DNA of 42,260 nucleotides from Bacteroidales bacterium UBA5072. Its GTDB lineage: Bacteria > Bacteroidota > Bacteroidia > Bacteroidales > UBA10428. A program made the position numbers and the translations under genes. The notes beneath the pieces are model-generated. The model did not search any database. It saw only the letters and a program-made list of their open reading frames with translations, and was not told the origin of the DNA. Location: contig DIAS01000089.1 of NCBI GenBank assembly GCA_002415855.1, forward strand, positions 1 to 42,260, written 5' to 3'. Positions 24,906-33,605 of this stretch are shown in pieces; within the stretch, counting starts at the first letter, position 1; every line of letters begins with the position of its first letter.

Positions 24906-26897
24906 ATGATAGAGAAACACCCAGAATTGATGGAATTGTTGCGAAGAAAAGCAAGGTGGTTTTACCAGCATCATTCAATTCCCAAATGGATGGTGTTCGT
25001 CATGGACAACACTGCAGTATTCATTTGTTTCCTGATTGCTTATCTGCTACGCTTCAACTTTGTAGTAGAAGATTTCTACATCCCTTTGGCCCTCCTTCAC
25101 GCGACCGTCACTGTATTGGTATATGCCTTGTTCTCCCTGATATTCCATTGCTATTCCGGGTTACTTCGTCATACCACCGACATTGATCTGCAGAATGTAT
25201 TTATTGCAACCACCTTTTCCTTTACGACACTTTTCTTTTTGTCTCTTATCAGCAGGTGGATCGGGTTTAGTAACATCCTTATTCTGCCATTGTCAATCAT
25301 CATGATCCATTATGTATTGACTACTGTGATATTCTTCTTTATGAGACTCAGCATCAGAATCAGTTTTTATCTTATTTCAGCTTCCTATACCAAGAAAAAG
25401 AAAGTTCTGATCCTGGGTGCCGGTGCAATGGGAATTGTCGTCAAGAGAGTAATAATGAGTAATGTGGCAAACGGATACCAGGTATGTGGATTTCTGGACA
25501 GCAATAAGAAACTTCAGGGAAAAAAAATAAATGGTATACCGGTGCATAGTCCGGATATCCTGGGGCCGGAATTCATCGACAAGCATAATATAGAGACTTT
25601 GATTATTGCCATTAAGGAAATATCAGCGGGAGAAAAAAGCCGGATCATACGCCTGGCTCTGGATATGGGTATTGAGATACTGGAAACGCCTTCGGTAGAT
25701 ACCTGGTTAAATGGAAAGCTTCAGATGCGCCAGATCCAAAAAGTAAAGATAAAAGACCTTTTGGGGCGGGATCCGATCAAGTTAAACCTGAAAAGAATCG
25801 GTATAGGGTTGACGGGAAAGACCATCCTGGTAACCGGTGCAGCAGGTTCAATAGGTTCAGAAATTGTTCGTCAGCTAATGCGTTTCAATATCAAAGAATT
25901 GGTGCTGGTTGATCAGGCTGAGACTCCCATGTTTCATCTTGAAAATGAACTGCAGAGCAGGACAGGTGCATTCAGCGTACGTACAGTGCTGGCTGACGTT
26001 ACCAACAAAGCTAAAATGGAAAGGATCTTTCAGAAATACAATCCCGAAATCGTATTTCATGCCGCAGCCTATAAGCACGTTCCGCTTATGGAAGAAAATC
26101 CGCACGAGGCGCTCAGGGTGAATGTGGGGGGAACCAGGATCATAACTGATTTTTCGGCCAAATACCATGTGAAGAAATTTGTGATGATCTCCACCGACAA
26201 AGCAGTGAATCCGACAAATGTTATGGGTGCTTCCAAGCGGCTTTGCGAAATGGTTGTTCAAATGAAATCCAGGGAAGAAGGTAACCTGACCCAGTTTGTC
26301 ATCACCAGATTTGGAAATGTACTAGGTTCTAATGGTTCGGTCATACCCCTGTTTGGAAAACAAATTGAGGAGGGAGGACCGATAACCGTCACGCATCCTA
26401 ATGTTGAACGTTACTTCATGACAATACCAGAAGCGTGTGAATTGGTACTTGAAGCAGGATTCATGGGAAAAGGGGGCGAGATCTTCGTTTTCGATATGGG
26501 CAAACCCGTCAAGATTGTCGACCTGGCCCGGCAGATGATCAGGCTTTCCGGACTGGTTCCGGATAAGGATATAAGAATAGTCTATACCGGGCTCAGGCCT
26601 GGTGAAAAGTTATTTGAGGAATTGCTGACAGATAACGAAAATACACTTCCCACCTATCACCCGAAGATAAAAATTGCCCGTGTGGAAAATTATATCCGTG
26701 ATGACCTGTCGAGAAGCTTAGATATCCTGCTGTATAATTTATACAGTTTGTCAAAAAGGCAGGTGGTAGATTTCTGCAAAGAAATGGTACCTGAGTTTTG
26801 CAGCAGCAATAGCAAATACAATATAGCGCCAGGCATCGTCAAACCGGCAGATATTGACCAGAAAACAACAGAAGATATTGAAATCGGACCTTCATGA
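24906..26897 (+). CDS. CapD/PglF-like membrane-bound nucleotide-sugar 4,6-dehydratase
   Basis: This 663-residue protein (from ATG 24906) has four N-terminal membrane helices (WMVFVMDNTAVFICFLIAYLL onward), a first Rossmann domain (VLILGAGAMGIVVKR) and the catalytic extended SDR domain (ILVTGAAGSIGSEIVRQL). The active site has S429, D431 and K432 (STDKAVNPTNVMGASK), with M440 and K444 replacing the usual YxxxK. That is the mark of the FlaA1/PglF/WbpM group, which makes UDP-4-keto-6-deoxy-GlcNAc. A TTG at 24840 overlapping the previous stop could add 22 residues; I prefer the ATG because the extra sequence is polar and unconserved-looking. The product is used by the aminotransferase upstream. 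Confidence 0.92.
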   Translation: MIEKHPELMELLRRKARWFYQHHSIPKWMVFVMDNTAVFICFLIAYLLRFNFVVEDFYIPLALLHATVTVLVYALFSLIFHCYSGLLRHTTDIDLQNVFIATTFSFTTLFFLSLISRWIGFSNILILPLSIIMIHYVLTTVIFFFMRLSIRISFYLISASYTKKKKVLILGAGAMGIVVKRVIMSNVANGYQVCGFLDSNKKLQGKKINGIPVHSPDILGPEFIDKHNIETLIIAIKEISAGEKSRIIRLALDMGIEILETPSVDTWLNGKLQMRQIQKVKIKDLLGRDPIKLNLKRIGIGLTGKTILVTGAAGSIGSEIVRQLMRFNIKELVLVDQAETPMFHLENELQSRTGAFSVRTVLADVTNKAKMERIFQKYNPEIVFHAAAYKHVPLMEENPHEALRVNVGGTRIITDFSAKYHVKKFVMISTDKAVNPTNVMGASKRLCEMVVQMKSREEGNLTQFVITRFGNVLGSNGSVIPLFGKQIEEGGPITVTHPNVERYFMTIPEACELVLEAGFMGKGGEIFVFDMGKPVKIVDLARQMIRLSGLVPDKDIRIVYTGLRPGEKLFEELLTDNENTLPTYHPKIKIARVENYIRDDLSRSLDILLYNLYSLSKRQVVDFCKEMVPEFCSSNSKYNIAPGIVKPADIDQKTTEDIEIGPS

Positions 26898-26939
26898 AAG
26901 TAAAGATCTTGTGTTTGTTAAAAGTTTAACCAGTAAACC

Positions 26940-27458
26940 ATGATAAAAATGAAGAATAACGATCCCTGCAATTTTCTTGCATCTCCTCTCAGCGATGCCA
27001 GCGAAAAAGAATCGCTTTATGCCCGTTTAAGGGACAAAGCACAGGTTATATTTTATACCATTTATGCCCGGTTGAAGTATAACTACTTAAGAAGAAACGC
27101 ACTGACTGAATCACAGGATCCGCAAAGTGAGCCACTGAACCTGCAACCGGGAGAATGGGTAGAAATCAAGTCAATGCGTGAGATATCAGCAACGCTCGAT
27201 GAACGGGGAAGGCACAAAGGATTGTACTTCATGCCTGAAATGGAAAAATTTTGCGGAAAAAAATTCAAGATCTTTAAAAAGGTAGAGGTTATAAAACTGG
27301 AATCAACGGGGGAACTTAGAAAATTAAAAAGTCCCACCATCTTTCTCGATGGCGTTTTCTGTGATGGTGAGCACCAGGGCGGATGCCACCGGTCCTGTTT
27401 TCACTTCTGGCGTGAAGAATGGCTCAGGAAAGATACCTATCAATCACCCAGTGCATGA
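26940..27458 (+). CDS. Small conserved-cysteine protein of unknown function
   Basis: This 172-residue soluble protein ends the polysaccharide gene run. The N-terminal 60 residues are basic. The core LQPGEWVEIKSMREISATLDERGRHKG, then LYFMPEMEKFCGKKFKIFKK and FLDGVFCDGEHQGGCHRSCF, matches an uncharacterised family I have seen in biosynthetic and polysaccharide loci of several phyla. Cys105, Cys141, Cys149 and Cys153 with nearby histidines could bind a metal, but this is not proved. It starts 42 bases after the dehydratase and its last 35 bases overlap the end of the opposing transporter gene. I do not assign a function. Confidence 0.7.
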   Translation: MIKMKNNDPCNFLASPLSDASEKESLYARLRDKAQVIFYTIYARLKYNYLRRNALTESQDPQSEPLNLQPGEWVEIKSMREISATLDERGRHKGLYFMPEMEKFCGKKFKIFKKVEVIKLESTGELRKLKSPTIFLDGVFCDGEHQGGCHRSCFHFWREEWLRKDTYQSPSA

Positions 27459-28149
27459 GGTATATCAGTGGGGTCAGCAAAACAGCAAGCGAGACTTTGT
27501 ATATATACTGGAGCATACCCACCTGGAATACCTGGTCTAATGACCAATTGCCCAACCAGTAAAACGCCACAAAAAGAATTAGAAAACTGTCAATCAACTG
27601 CGATATGATGGTGGATCCGGTAGCTCTCAGCCAAAGAAGCCGGTGGCCGGTCAGCTTTTTAAAATATTGAAATGTATAGGCATCAATAAGCTGGCTCACC
27701 AGGAATGCGGTAAGAGACCCTAATATGATGTTGACTCCCTGTCTGAAGACCGCAGTGTACGCATAATTGATATCAAAACTACCGCCAGCCGATCCTATCC
27801 TGTTATTCTCAAGCCAGAAATCAGCCGGAGGCAACTTGTTTGCCGTTATCAGAAAGACAGATGAATAGGCGATTAACACAGCCGTAATAAAACTTACCTT
27901 CCTGACCCCTGCACGACCGAAATACTCATTCAGTATATCGGAAGTGATAAAAACCAGTGGCCAGATTACCACTCCTATGCTCATGTTCAGGGGCAGAAAT
28001 TCATACGAATGACCGGATCCCCTGGCAAAGATTCCCTCCAGTACCTTTCCCAAGCTGAATATTTTGACACCAGAGAGTTCAGCCAGCAAAGCATTTCCAA
28101 TAAAGAAGGCTGAAAGCAGTAAGTACAGGTTGAATTTTTTGTCTTTCAT
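27424..28149 (-). CDS. yhhQ: Queuosine precursor transporter (YhhQ/VUT family)
   Basis: This 241-residue inner-membrane protein has about six hydrophobic helices and the family pattern LLSAFFIGNALLAELSGVKIF at the start. FITSDILNEYFGRAGVRKVSF, in which the acidic DxxNE residues sit in the membrane loop, follows. AFLVSQLIDAYTFQYFKK and STIISQLIDSFLILFVAFY are the duplicated SQLID motifs diagnostic of the family. It imports preQ0/preQ1 for queuosine tRNA modification. It is transcribed toward the polysaccharide operon, with a 35-base tail-to-tail overlap with the cysteine protein gene, and has no visible que genes beside it. Confidence 0.9.
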   Translation of the reverse strand: MKDKKFNLYLLLSAFFIGNALLAELSGVKIFSLGKVLEGIFARGSGHSYEFLPLNMSIGVVIWPLVFITSDILNEYFGRAGVRKVSFITAVLIAYSSVFLITANKLPPADFWLENNRIGSAGGSFDINYAYTAVFRQGVNIILGSLTAFLVSQLIDAYTFQYFKKLTGHRLLWLRATGSTIISQLIDSFLILFVAFYWLGNWSLDQVFQVGMLQYIYKVSLAVLLTPLIYLMHWVIDRYLS

Positions 28150-28315
28150 TGCACGCTAAGTTGATAATTAATCCTTAAAACTACAACTCGCCAACTGCAG
28201 GGTAATGTTAGTCGCTACATTTCTGCAGAAAATATCGATCTTTTTTGGTATTTTAGTCATTAAAATAATAACTACTTTTAATTTTAACAGTATAATATAT
28301 CCAAAAAAGTGGTTT
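28150..28315. promoter_or_regulatory. Divergent intergenic region between transporter and sensor genes
   Basis: These 166 AT-rich bases lie between two divergent start codons and must hold promoters for both genes. Plus-strand TACTTTTA (28273-28280) resembles TAnnTTTG, with TTTG at 28244-28247, but the 25-base spacing is longer than usual. The first part of the longer sensor frame (28205-28315) is included because it looks like an untranslated AT-rich leader. Confidence 0.3.
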
Positions 28316-30592
28316 ATGGACGTACTTTTTAGAAAAGAAAAAATTATTCAGAATACTGTTCTGGCTTCAATTGTGTCACTGGCTTTTATAGTTTTCGCAT
28401 TTTTCATTGAGCTGGTGAGCATTGAGGAAGCAGATATATCTCTGGTTGGAATAGCCTGGTTGCTAAAACATAACCCCGTATTTTGGATTATTATTACTGC
28501 TGGCGCAATCTTCCCTTTTGTTGTTTTCTGGCTGACACGGCAATTCACCAGGCATCTGAGCGAAAAGCAGGACATTATTGATGTGGAACAAAGCCGCATA
28601 CTGCAAGTAAATGCTTTTGCAAAACAGCTCATTCACGGTGACATGGCTGTGGATTTCAAGATCTCGGGAGAAAATGATACATTGGGGGAATCCCTGCTGA
28701 AACTAAGGGATACACTGAAGACAAACAGGGAGATGGATCAGAAATTACGGCAGGAGGAAGAGCAGCGCAATTGGATAGCCGAGGGATCCGCTCATTTCAG
28801 TGAGGTTTTGAGAAATCATATGCACAATCCGGAATTACTTGCCTATACTGTGATCAGAGATCTCACAAAGTATATCAATGCGATTCAGGGTGGTTTCTAT
28901 CTTTTGGATGATTCTGATCCAAATAATAAATTCTTCAATCTTACGGCTTTTTTCGCTTATGACAGGCGGAAATTTACCGACCAGCAGATCAAATGGGGAG
29001 ATGGTCTGATTGGTACCTGCGCCCTTGAACAAAAGATAATTCACCTGAAAAATATACCCGATTCGTATATTACCGTTACATCGGGTTTGGGCGAGGCCAA
29101 TCCCGACAGCCTGCTGATTGTTCCCATGCAATATGAAAATCAGGTTTACGGAGTGCTGGAGTTTGCTTCATTGGGCAAATTTGAATCGAATCACATTGCA
29201 CTGGTGGAGAAGACAGCTGAAAGCGTAGCGTCAACCATGTCAGCGGTTAAAACCAACCTTCGCACGGCTAAATTGCTCGAGGAATCCAAGGCGCAAACAC
29301 AGGCACTTACCTCCCACGAAGAGGAGATGAGGCAAAATATGGAGGAATTGCAGGCAACACAGGAAGAAGCAACGAGGCAATCGCAGAGATTCCTGCTTCT
29401 GGAAGAAACAATTAACAAAAATCTTATCCGGGCAGAATTCGATACGGACGGGAAACTGATCAATGCAAACAGCCTGTTCTACAGCAGATTCGAATACAGC
29501 AGCGAAATGAACCTTGAGGGTAAATCCATTTCAGAACTCGTCAGCGAGGAGGACCGCGACTGGTTCAAAGATATCTGGAAGACAGTCCTTCAGGAGAACA
29601 AACCATACAAGGGTTATATCAAGCATGTTACCCGAACAGGTAAGGACCTGTGGACTCTTGCCACCTTAAGCACCTCAAGAATCGATGATTCAGGTCTTGA
29701 GAAAATTATGTACCTGGCAGTTGATTCTTCCCATGAGAAAGGCCTGATCCAAAAGAATGAACTTATTATCGAATCACTGAATGTTGCCGGAATTCGCTTT
29801 GAGCTGGATATCATCGGAAATATGCTGGATTGTAATCATAACTTTATTCAGCTTTTCAAATTGTCACAAAAGGACATCAAGTCCATGGTGATTTTCGATA
29901 TTATCAGTCCCATTGAATCAGAATCCTTTAACAAGCGCTGGGAGACAATAATCAAGGGAGAAGGTCATAAAGGAATTATCCGGGGCAAAACATCCGGCGG
30001 AGAGGAAGTATGGTTAACCGGTGCGTTTAACCCGGTATTTAATATGGCGCATGAAATTGAGACCATTGTATTCGTTGGCCATGATATTACACATGAAAAA
30101 GTGCTGGAGGCTGAAGTGAAGGTGCATACCGAGACCCTAAGAAAGCAAGAAAAGCAGCTCAGGGAAGCAGAAAAGGAACTCGTCAGTAAAATCCGGGATA
30201 CCAGGAATGAATTGCTGAATCAGTTTAAAGAGACAGAAAGAATTAAAAACATCAATGAGAAAATACTGGAAGATTCTCCTGATGCGATCGTCACAGTCAG
30301 CCATGACAACCGCATTGTTTTTTTCAACAAAGCAGCAGAACTCCTATGGAAAACAGAACGCGCCCAGGTGTTACATGAAGATGTAAGTGTGTTATTTCCG
30401 GAAAGCCTGACCGATAAAGACGAATTATTGGGGAGCTTTACGCGCCCGGGTGATCATAAGCTCACAGGACAACGCAGAAAGAGCACTGTTATTGATAAAA
30501 AGGGTCACATGCTCATTGTAAGTATACTATTGACCAAAGCTAGAGTTGATAATGAGAATGCATATACAGCATTTATTCAGCTTGACGATTAA
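28316..30592 (+). CDS. Membrane sensor with HAMP-like, GAF and three PAS domains, no kinase domain
   Basis: This protein has 758 residues from ATG 28316; the frame could start at 28205, but that adds a low-complexity hydrophobic leader. Two membrane helices (NTVLASIVSLAFIVFAFFIEL, then FWIIITAGAIFPFVVFWL) bracket a very short outside loop. A HAMP-like segment leads to a GAF domain (about 174-308: GGFYLLDD, WGDGLIGTCALEQKIIHLKNIP), a coiled coil (SHEEEMRQNMEELQATQEE) and three PAS folds (about 359-475, 485-598, 650-758). The second ends with GHDITHEKVLEAE. No histidine kinase, cyclase or methyl-accepting module follows. A hybrid kinase gene begins 39 bases later, so the two may work together (inference). 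Confidence 0.8.
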   Translation: MDVLFRKEKIIQNTVLASIVSLAFIVFAFFIELVSIEEADISLVGIAWLLKHNPVFWIIITAGAIFPFVVFWLTRQFTRHLSEKQDIIDVEQSRILQVNAFAKQLIHGDMAVDFKISGENDTLGESLLKLRDTLKTNREMDQKLRQEEEQRNWIAEGSAHFSEVLRNHMHNPELLAYTVIRDLTKYINAIQGGFYLLDDSDPNNKFFNLTAFFAYDRRKFTDQQIKWGDGLIGTCALEQKIIHLKNIPDSYITVTSGLGEANPDSLLIVPMQYENQVYGVLEFASLGKFESNHIALVEKTAESVASTMSAVKTNLRTAKLLEESKAQTQALTSHEEEMRQNMEELQATQEEATRQSQRFLLLEETINKNLIRAEFDTDGKLINANSLFYSRFEYSSEMNLEGKSISELVSEEDRDWFKDIWKTVLQENKPYKGYIKHVTRTGKDLWTLATLSTSRIDDSGLEKIMYLAVDSSHEKGLIQKNELIIESLNVAGIRFELDIIGNMLDCNHNFIQLFKLSQKDIKSMVIFDIISPIESESFNKRWETIIKGEGHKGIIRGKTSGGEEVWLTGAFNPVFNMAHEIETIVFVGHDITHEKVLEAEVKVHTETLRKQEKQLREAEKELVSKIRDTRNELLNQFKETERIKNINEKILEDSPDAIVTVSHDNRIVFFNKAAELLWKTERAQVLHEDVSVLFPESLTDKDELLGSFTRPGDHKLTGQRRKSTVIDKKGHMLIVSILLTKARVDNENAYTAFIQLDD

Positions 30593-30631
30593 GGCTGTTA
30601 TTTTTAAAGCGCAAATAAATACTGGCAGGCA

Positions 30632-32302
30632 ATGATCTTAGGAAGAAGAAAAAAAGAGATTTCAAGCCTTATGCAAAGAATTGCCGATCTGGAAGCCTCA
30701 AATGAAAGGCTTTCGGCAGCACTAAGCATTGCCGCCACAGAGGCTGACTCTTTTCTCAACCTGAAAGTTCTTGCCAAGCTGACTGACCTTACCGGTACCG
30801 GAATCTGGATCAAGCATCCTGAAAATGACGTCATCTGGTTGTCAGCAGTTGCCCGTGAAATCCTCGGATTTAAGGATAGTACAAGTATCACTGCAGAAAT
30901 TCTCAGGATGTCAATTCTTCCCGAAGACAGGCCGGTCTATGAAAAAGCCATGCATGAAGCTCGTCCGGGCTACAATCCTGTGGAACTTGAACTCAAAATT
31001 GCCAGGTCTGAGGGAGACGTCAGGGAATTCAGAACAATTACCATGCTGATCACATCCATGAGTGATGAGGATAAGAGCAGTCCTGATGAACTAACCTTAA
31101 TGGGCACGATCAGGGACATAACAAAGCTTGAGAAAACGCGGAGGGAGCTGACCAGAGCAAAAGAAAAAGCTGAAGAATCGGAAAGATATAAGAACATTCT
31201 GCTCACCAATATTTCTCATGAAATCAGAACCCCAATGAATTCGATCATTGGTTTCAGTGAACTTCTGAATATTGGCAATCTTCCGTATGAGAAAAGGCTT
31301 GAATACGTAGGCATCATCAAGAATCAAGGAATTTCTTTGCTCAGAATGATCGATGATGTTGTTGAACTGACAAAGATGGAGTCAGGAAAAATAACAATCC
31401 GAAAATCACCTTGCAATATAGATCTCCTGCTTAATGAGTTACTTATAGTCTTTAACCAGTACAAGGCAACCCAGAACAAAGAGCATCTGGAAATCCGGGT
31501 GAATTATCCCCCCCAAAGGGGCATTATCCTGTATACCGACCCAGGACGCTTGCAACAGCTGATATCCAATTTACTCAACAATTCCATAAAGTATACTGAA
31601 AAAGGTTATATCGAAATAGGATATAAACCCTCCAGTGACCAGCGGATCGAGTTCTATGTCAAAGATACCGGTATTGGTCTTTCCCGTGATCTGCAGAAAA
31701 GAATATTTGGACGAATACCCGAAGAGGAATCTTTTCCGGGAAAGTCAGAAGACTCAGGTCTGGGACTTACCATTTCCAAAAATCTGATAAGACTACTTGG
31801 CGGCAAGATATGGGTTGAATCAGATTTAGGTCAGGGTTCTACCTTCTTCTTCACGGTACCTTTTGAAGAAATTCCAGAATCGTATCACCAGATGGCTCCC
31901 GAAGAGGAGTTTGTGATACCTTCCTATACCTGGAAGGATAAAGTCATCCTGATAGTAGAAGATGATGAAGTAAATTATAAATTTCTGGAAGCGGTATTGC
32001 AGGACACTTCTGCGACTATCCTTCATGCCAGCAATGGCATTCAGGCAGTAGAACTTTGTAAATCGATCAGTAAAATCGATCTGATACTCATGGATATCAG
32101 AATGCCGGAGATGGACGGGTTACAGGCTACCCGGATGATCAGGGAGTTCAACCGCAAAGTTCCTGTAATTGCACAGACTGCCTATGTTCTGGAAGATGAG
32201 GATAATAAATGTCTGGAGGCAGGCTGTAATGATCAGATAACTAAGCCCATAGAAATCAGAGAATTTTTTGAGAAGGCGGATAAGTTTTTGAAGGAGGAGT
32301 AA
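30632..32302 (+). CDS. Hybrid sensor histidine kinase with PAS domain and receiver
   Basis: This 556-residue cytoplasmic-looking protein starts with a short coiled coil and a PAS domain (about 45-175: TGIWIKHPENDVIWLSAVAREILGF). HisKA follows, with the phospho-accepting H196 in NISHEIRTPMNSIIGFSELL. HATPase_c has LLNNSIKYTEKG (N box), DTGIGLS and SGLGLTISKNLIRLLGG (G boxes). The receiver (about 435-555) contains VEDDEVNYKFLEAVL and phospho-acceptor D488 in LMDIRMPEMDG, with K in ITKPI. No membrane helix is visible, so its input probably comes from the preceding sensor or a soluble signal. No output regulator is adjacent. Confidence 0.92.
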   Translation: MILGRRKKEISSLMQRIADLEASNERLSAALSIAATEADSFLNLKVLAKLTDLTGTGIWIKHPENDVIWLSAVAREILGFKDSTSITAEILRMSILPEDRPVYEKAMHEARPGYNPVELELKIARSEGDVREFRTITMLITSMSDEDKSSPDELTLMGTIRDITKLEKTRRELTRAKEKAEESERYKNILLTNISHEIRTPMNSIIGFSELLNIGNLPYEKRLEYVGIIKNQGISLLRMIDDVVELTKMESGKITIRKSPCNIDLLLNELLIVFNQYKATQNKEHLEIRVNYPPQRGIILYTDPGRLQQLISNLLNNSIKYTEKGYIEIGYKPSSDQRIEFYVKDTGIGLSRDLQKRIFGRIPEEESFPGKSEDSGLGLTISKNLIRLLGGKIWVESDLGQGSTFFFTVPFEEIPESYHQMAPEEEFVIPSYTWKDKVILIVEDDEVNYKFLEAVLQDTSATILHASNGIQAVELCKSISKIDLILMDIRMPEMDGLQATRMIREFNRKVPVIAQTAYVLEDEDNKCLEAGCNDQITKPIEIREFFEKADKFLKEE

Positions 32303-32350
32303 TCGTAGCCGCTTGGTTGCGTTTAGTAATGAAGCACAGGGTACCACAAG

Positions 32351-32899
32351 ATGAACAGGATTATTAAAGCTGATTTGTATCGTTATGATGGATTGGCCGG
32401 AATTAAAGGTCTTTTCACCGGACTTGCAATTCCCGGCTTCAGATACATGTTTTTATTGCGAAAGGCATCCCGGTTACCCAAGTACTCAATCAGAGGGTTG
32501 ATATACAGGCTTTTTATCAGAAGATACCGGTTTAAATATGGCTATCAGATTCCTGTATCTGCACAAATCGGGGAAGGTTTCTATATCGGACATTTTGGGA
32601 CAATTGTTGTAAATCCCAATGCTGTTATAGGAAAGAACTGTAATGTGGCACATAATGTTACAATCGGGCAGGCAAACAGGGGTAAATTAAAAGGATACCC
32701 TACCCTAGGAAACCAAGTTTGGGTTGGAACAGGTTCAGTGATCGTCGGAAACATTACAATCGGCTCAAACGTATTGATAGCGCCAAACTCTTTTGTGAAT
32801 TTTGATGTTCCCGATAACTCTCTGGTTATTGGAAATCCGGCAAAGATCATAGTCAAGGATAATCCAATTGAAGGGTACATCAATTATGTATCAGAATAA
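32351..32899 (+). CDS. Serine O-acetyltransferase (CysE)-like hexapeptide acyltransferase
   Basis: This protein of 182 residues has an N-terminal helical part (PGFRYMFLLRKASRLPKYS) and a left-handed beta-helix. YIGHFGTIVVNPNAVIGKNCNVAHNVTIGQ carries the active-site His pair, and VWVGTGSVIVGNITIGSNVLIAPNSFVNFDVPDNSLVIGNPAKII closes the helix. It resembles the short CysE-like acyltransferases used in polysaccharide synthesis (EpsC type in exopolysaccharide loci) more than the 270-residue cysteine enzyme. It is separated from the main locus by the kinase genes. It ends 34 bases before the opposing peroxidase gene. Confidence 0.82.
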   Translation: MNRIIKADLYRYDGLAGIKGLFTGLAIPGFRYMFLLRKASRLPKYSIRGLIYRLFIRRYRFKYGYQIPVSAQIGEGFYIGHFGTIVVNPNAVIGKNCNVAHNVTIGQANRGKLKGYPTLGNQVWVGTGSVIVGNITIGSNVLIAPNSFVNFDVPDNSLVIGNPAKIIVKDNPIEGYINYVSE

Positions 32900-32933
32900 C
32901 CCTTTCCCGTAATTTACAAGCGTTGTATCTTTC

Positions 32934-33488
32934 TCAATTCTTCTCAATCCAGTCTATTATCTTCTTTGAATAAGGTGACTCTTTAGGAGGAACCATATCC
33001 ACCAGTTTCCCGCTCTCGTCAATCATGTACTTCTGAAAATTCCAGCTCACTTCGGAATCCATTACACCATTTAGCGCTTTGGTTGTAAGCCACTGGTAAA
33101 GCGGATCGATATTTTCTCCCTTTACCGAGATTTTTGACATCATGGGAAAGGTAACGCCATAATTTGCCTGACAGAAATTCTTAATCTCCTCGTTGGTACC
33201 GGGTTCCTGTTCCTTGAAGTTGTTAGCAGGAAATCCGATAATTACAAAATTCCGGTTTCCATATTTTATATAAAGTTTCTCAAGATCAGCATATTGTGGT
33301 GTAAATCCGCACTTTGAGGCGGTGTTCACAACGAGTACCTTTTTCCCTTTTAAGGCTGATAAATTAAAACCATTACCATCGATATCCTTAACCGTGAAAT
33401 CGTAAAACGATTTGGCTTGCTGAGCCCTGACAGGGAAAGTCTGTAAGATAGCTGTTATTAAAAGTGAAAATATCAAAAATCTTTTCAT
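32934..33488 (-). CDS. Secreted glutathione peroxidase-like (thioredoxin-fold) peroxidase
   Basis: This protein has 184 residues with a cleavable signal peptide (LIFSLLITAILQTFPVRAQ). The fold markers are NTASKCGFTPQYADLEKLY, with the peroxidatic C60, GFPANNFKEQEPGTNEEIKNFC and SWNFQKYMID, which supplies the Trp and Asn of the catalytic set. The enzyme uses cysteine rather than selenocysteine and probably takes electrons from thioredoxin. It reduces peroxides in the periplasm. A resolving cysteine is likely the one in IKNFCQANYG. It is transcribed alone on the minus strand and diverges from the acylphosphatase gene. Confidence 0.9.
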   Translation of the reverse strand: MKRFLIFSLLITAILQTFPVRAQQAKSFYDFTVKDIDGNGFNLSALKGKKVLVVNTASKCGFTPQYADLEKLYIKYGNRNFVIIGFPANNFKEQEPGTNEEIKNFCQANYGVTFPMMSKISVKGENIDPLYQWLTTKALNGVMDSEVSWNFQKYMIDESGKLVDMVPPKESPYSKKIIDWIEKN

Positions 33489-33605
33489 GGTTGTTTTTGT
33501 TTAATCAAGATAACACAATTGTTGAATAAAATGTTCAGGTTTATGTGGTAAAAATCAGGTAACTTTAGCATAAAGTTAATCATGTCCTGCAAAAAATGAT
33601 AGTTC

